A DNA stretch of 64,000 nt, taken from Clostridiaceae bacterium (GTDB lineage: Bacteria > Bacillota > Clostridia > Lachnospirales > Lachnospiraceae). The stretch's first letter is position 1. The number at the start of each line of letters is the position of its first letter. Under the pieces are notes generated by a model, which worked only from the letters and a program-made list of their open reading frames with translations, ran no database searches and was not told the DNA's origin. The stretch is taken from NCBI GenBank assembly GCA_902363735.1, contig CABJBA010000010.1, positions 1 through 64,000 on the forward strand. Reading direction: 5' to 3'. A program made the position numbers and the translations under genes. Of the stretch, positions 61,625 through 64,000 are shown piece after piece.

Positions 61625-63247
61625 TTATTCCAGAATTCCTGCATTCCAGAATTTCGGTCCACCGCTGAACATATTGATACCGCTTACATCCTTCTTCCAT
61701 GCAAACATTCCCATATAATGTCCGGGGCAGATAATCGGTAAGTACTCCCAGGAATATCCCTGAAGTTCATCCCACGCTTTCTTTGCATCGTCCAGATTAG
61801 TTGCAGATGTCATGTTGGTAAACAGTTCACTCAATTTCTCATCATCTGACCAACCTGGATAATCTTTTCCATAATAAAGCTTTAAGGAAGGTACAGGTAC
61901 CTCTGCAAAACTGGTAATGTACATATCGAAGTTGGCTGGATCTTTTCTGTAATCGATCAGTGTTGCCCAATCTACAATACTAAGTTCTACTGGAATTCCA
62001 ATTGCCTCAAGCTCTGATTTCATTACAATTGCCATAGAATCCATACGGTTCAGTGAAGCTACTAAAATTTTAAATGATTCTCCGTTGTAGCCGCCATCTG
62101 CCAGGATTTGTTTTGCTTTTTCAGGATCTTTTTGGTTGTATAAATCGCTGCCGGCATCAGATTGCCAGAACACCTGCCCGGCATCCATATAGCCTGAGCC
62201 CAGCTCGTATGCCGAACCGAAAGCCGACATCATGACTGCATCACAGTCGATAGCTGTATTTACCGCATTACGGAAATACTGGTTGGAAGCGATTCCTGAC
62301 TTGTGGTTAAAGATAAAAGCTACGGAACCGGACTGGCCTTTGTTGGTGACCAGATCAGGATTTCCTTCCAGTCTTGCGAAGTCCTCATCCTGTATATTAA
62401 ATATAACATCATACTGGCCTGCTTCTAATCCTGCGGTTGCAGTCGCCTGATCCGGGACTATATTGAACTGAAGAATTTTGGAAGGTGCTCCTTTGTATCC
62501 GCCCCAGCCATCCATAGGCTGATCTGACTTTCCATAAGCACTGTAATCATCAAAACGTTCAAATTTAAGGTATTGATCCTGTTTCCACTCTGAAAATTTA
62601 TATGGACCGGTTCCTATATATTCTTTCAGATATCCATTATCATCCTCGTTCTCACAGGCTGCTGCTGTAGTTATGGCTGCAGGCTGTGCCGATCCGGCAA
62701 TCATAGCGGGCAGTAAAATCAGAGGACTGCTGCCAACGATCTGTACGGTTTTATCATCAACCTTTTCAAACCTTGCATCACCTACCATGGATGCTGCTGA
62801 ACTAAACCCTTCAATCCAGCGGTTCATGGAAGCCACTACGTCATCCGCAGTCATAACGCTTCCGTCATGGAACTTAACTCCTTCTCTCAAAGTAAAAACA
62901 ATGGTCGTTCCATCATCACTGACATCAAAGCTTTCACAAAGTTCCGGTATTGCCTCTGCATTGCTGTTCAATGTCACCAGCTTCTCCCAGACGGTTCCAT
63001 CACACATCTGTCTGGAAATCAATGAACTGCTTTTATGTAAGTCAATGGAAGGGGCCTGCTGCGTGACTGCTATCTGCAGATCTTCCTTATAGCTTGCGGA
63101 AGGATCTATTGGCGCCTCAGCTCCCTCACTTGTTCCAGCTGCTGTGCTGTTTGCCGAAGATGACGGATTGCCTGCTCCCCCACAGCCACTCAATACAAAA
63201 ACTACCGCCATAGCCAAAGCCACTAGGTTTTTGCCTGTCTTTCTCAT
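61625..63247 (-). CDS. Peptide-binding lipoprotein of ABC transporter (SBP family 5)
   Basis: The 540-aa lipoprotein has a signal peptide ending in the lipobox LSGC (Cys22), a Ser/Ala-rich linker and an SBP_bac_5 fold (GTTIVFTLREGVKFHDGSVMTADDVVASMNRW; YIGTGPYKFSEW). It captures peptides or similar amides outside the cell and feeds the OppBCDF-type complex. Product of the first gene of the operon; AAAAGGAGG precedes the ATG. Expression is probably gated by the two leader hairpins. Confidence 0.92.
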   Translation of the reverse strand: MRKTGKNLVALAMAVVFVLSGCGGAGNPSSSANSTAAGTSEGAEAPIDPSASYKEDLQIAVTQQAPSIDLHKSSSLISRQMCDGTVWEKLVTLNSNAEAIPELCESFDVSDDGTTIVFTLREGVKFHDGSVMTADDVVASMNRWIEGFSSAASMVGDARFEKVDDKTVQIVGSSPLILLPAMIAGSAQPAAITTAAACENEDDNGYLKEYIGTGPYKFSEWKQDQYLKFERFDDYSAYGKSDQPMDGWGGYKGAPSKILQFNIVPDQATATAGLEAGQYDVIFNIQDEDFARLEGNPDLVTNKGQSGSVAFIFNHKSGIASNQYFRNAVNTAIDCDAVMMSAFGSAYELGSGYMDAGQVFWQSDAGSDLYNQKDPEKAKQILADGGYNGESFKILVASLNRMDSMAIVMKSELEAIGIPVELSIVDWATLIDYRKDPANFDMYITSFAEVPVPSLKLYYGKDYPGWSDDEKLSELFTNMTSATNLDDAKKAWDELQGYSWEYLPIICPGHYMGMFAWKKDVSGINMFSGGPKFWNAGILE

Positions 63248-63270
63248 AATAGAATCCTCCTTTTCTTTTT

Positions 63271-63370
63271 AAAAAAGACAACACAAATATTGTGCTGTCT
63301 CCTTTGACAATGATTTTTTAATTCTTTTTAAAAAAAGACAGCACAAACGTTGTGCTGTCTCCTTTGACAA
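63271..63370 (-). promoter_or_regulatory. Leader with two tandem terminator-like hairpins (60-bp period)
   Basis: Two 40-bp copies (63271-63310 and 63331-63370) lie exactly 60 bp apart. On the minus strand each reads TTGTCAAAGGAGACAGCACAA, then an inverted repeat GACAGCACAA / TTGTGCTGTC (the second copy with one G-A change giving a G-U pair) and a T6-T7 run. Each is a complete intrinsic-terminator shape placed between the promoter at 63396 and the binding-protein gene, so read-through must be controlled or leaky. Confidence 0.75.
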
Positions 63371-63395
63371 TAAATAATTTTTTAGATTGTTATGC

Positions 63396-63424
63396 ATTTT
63401 AACATATCAATTTTTTAATGTCAA
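63396..63424 (-). promoter_or_regulatory. Promoter of the peptide transporter operon
   Basis: The minus strand has TTGACA (63419-63424), a 17-bp spacer and TAAAAT (63396-63401). It gives a leader of about 140 nt containing both hairpins before the lipoprotein gene. The remaining 63425-63611 is AT-rich with no recognised feature. Confidence 0.75.
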
Positions 63425-63611
63425 CAGGTTATTATTATAATTTTTTTGAATAAAAATAAATTTCATCTCACTTATACATACTATATATCCGTACTTATAG
63501 CTGTCCCATTGGATTTTTTATTTTATTTTTATTCAATATTATGTATATTTTATTCAATGTATGAATGGAATTTTAATACAGGGTACCTGTGAAGAAATAG
63601 TAGTTTTGCAT

Positions 63612-64000
63612 TTATTTTTTATCCAGATCTCTTATAATCCGGGCAGCTTCTATAGCATCCTCTTTTGTAATCCCTTTGTAGAAAACCAACCGCACTTTAT
63701 CAGACAGTACCGGTTTAATAAGCAACCCCTTTTCTTCTGCCTTCCGGCAGTATTCCTGAGGTGTAAGTCCCAGATCATTGACATCCAATACTAAGATGTT
63801 GGTTACAGCCTGTCCAACCATATGCGTGTGTTTTAAACCCCGGATTAATTCGGCTGCACATTTTGCATGTTCGTGGTCCTCCTGCAGGCGCACAATATTA
63901 TTCTTTATTGCATAAAGGCCAGGTGCTGCAATAATTCCTCCCTGCCTCATGACACCACCCAGCAGCTTTCTCTTTTCACGCACCTTCAAAATAAATTCCT
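63612..64000 (-). CDS. Threonine aldolase family protein, C-terminal part (cut by the window edge)
   Basis: The frame stays open to the window end, so only the last 129 or so residues are seen. KRKLLGGVMRQGGIIAAPGLYAI and RLQEDHEHAKCAAELI match the C-terminal region of low-specificity L-threonine aldolases (PLP, fold type I). The leucine codon TTG at 63987-63989 should not be taken as a start. The PLP lysine and N-terminal domain lie outside the window. Confidence 0.85.
   Translation of the reverse strand, partial: EFILKVREKRKLLGGVMRQGGIIAAPGLYAIKNNIVRLQEDHEHAKCAAELIRGLKHTHMVGQAVTNILVLDVNDLGLTPQEYCRKAEEKGLLIKPVLSDKVRLVFYKGITKEDAIEAARIIRDLDKK

Noticed and set aside
63271..63370. Two repeat units 60 bp apart as a mini CRISPR
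   Set aside because: Only two units, and each folds as a terminator with a T-run next to a promoter; no cas genes. A regulatory leader fits better.

Overview
The window looks like a chromosomal segment of a low-to-mid GC Firmicute of the Lachnospiraceae (Lacrimispora/Enterocloster-like Clostridia). Supporting signs are strong AGGAGG ribosome binding sites, DUF3877, CD3324 and DUF6320 family proteins, a VanW/G5 protein, a glutamate 2,3-aminomutase, FchA-type folate metabolism and choline-binding-type wall repeats. The species call is inference.

Layout. 1-400: two tandem strong promoters firing leftward off the edge, rRNA-operon style. 0.4-4.7 kb (minus): VanW, NlpC/P60, DUF1062, CD3324 and pentapeptide-repeat proteins. 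4.8-13.9 kb (plus): an eight-gene acyl-CoA operon (acyl-CoA dehydrogenase, type III CoA-transferase, second acyl-CoA dehydrogenase, EtfB, EtfA, CoA ligase, a desulfoferrodoxin-like protein with an eroded active site, a GntP-like permease), facing a convergent LysR regulator. 15.6-19.4 kb: an AT-rich 3.8-kb island flanked by a 23-bp direct repeat (21/23 identical) that duplicates the 3' end of rlmH. This is the same kind of site used by staphylococcal SCC elements. It carries a ParA-type ATPase, a DUF4145/HEPN-like protein, a duplicated winged-helix protein and a regulator fragment, but no recombinase. 19.4-24.2 kb (minus): comEA, an orphan PhoB-type response regulator, a condensation-fold acyltransferase, an HSL-type esterase and rlmH. 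24.3-29.5 kb: small DMT transporter, glutamate 2,3-aminomutase, flotillin, and FolD with FchA. The FolD has lost its cyclohydrolase residues, which FchA can replace. 29.6-35.9 kb: arginine biosynthesis, argC-GNAT-argJ-argB-argD divergent from argG.

36.0-49.2 kb (minus): a hypothetical gene and a three-gene operon of secreted cell-wall-binding proteins (552, about 2105 and about 1488 aa). 49.7-53.6 kb: a Csp-like S8 protease with a doubtful start codon, convergent with an AgrC/AgrA-type two-component system. 54.0-55.4 kb: GNAT and patatin-like proteins. 55.5-63.4 kb (minus): a peptide ABC transporter operon (binding protein, two permeases, two ATPases) continuing into an M20 amidohydrolase and a cytidylate-kinase-like protein. 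It is preceded by a leader with two tandem terminator-like hairpins on an exact 60-bp period. The right edge cuts a threonine aldolase gene.

Strongest leads for something undescribed are the rlmH-integrated ParA/HEPN/winged-helix island, the desulfoferrodoxin-like member of the acyl-CoA operon, and the double-terminator leader of the peptide transporter.
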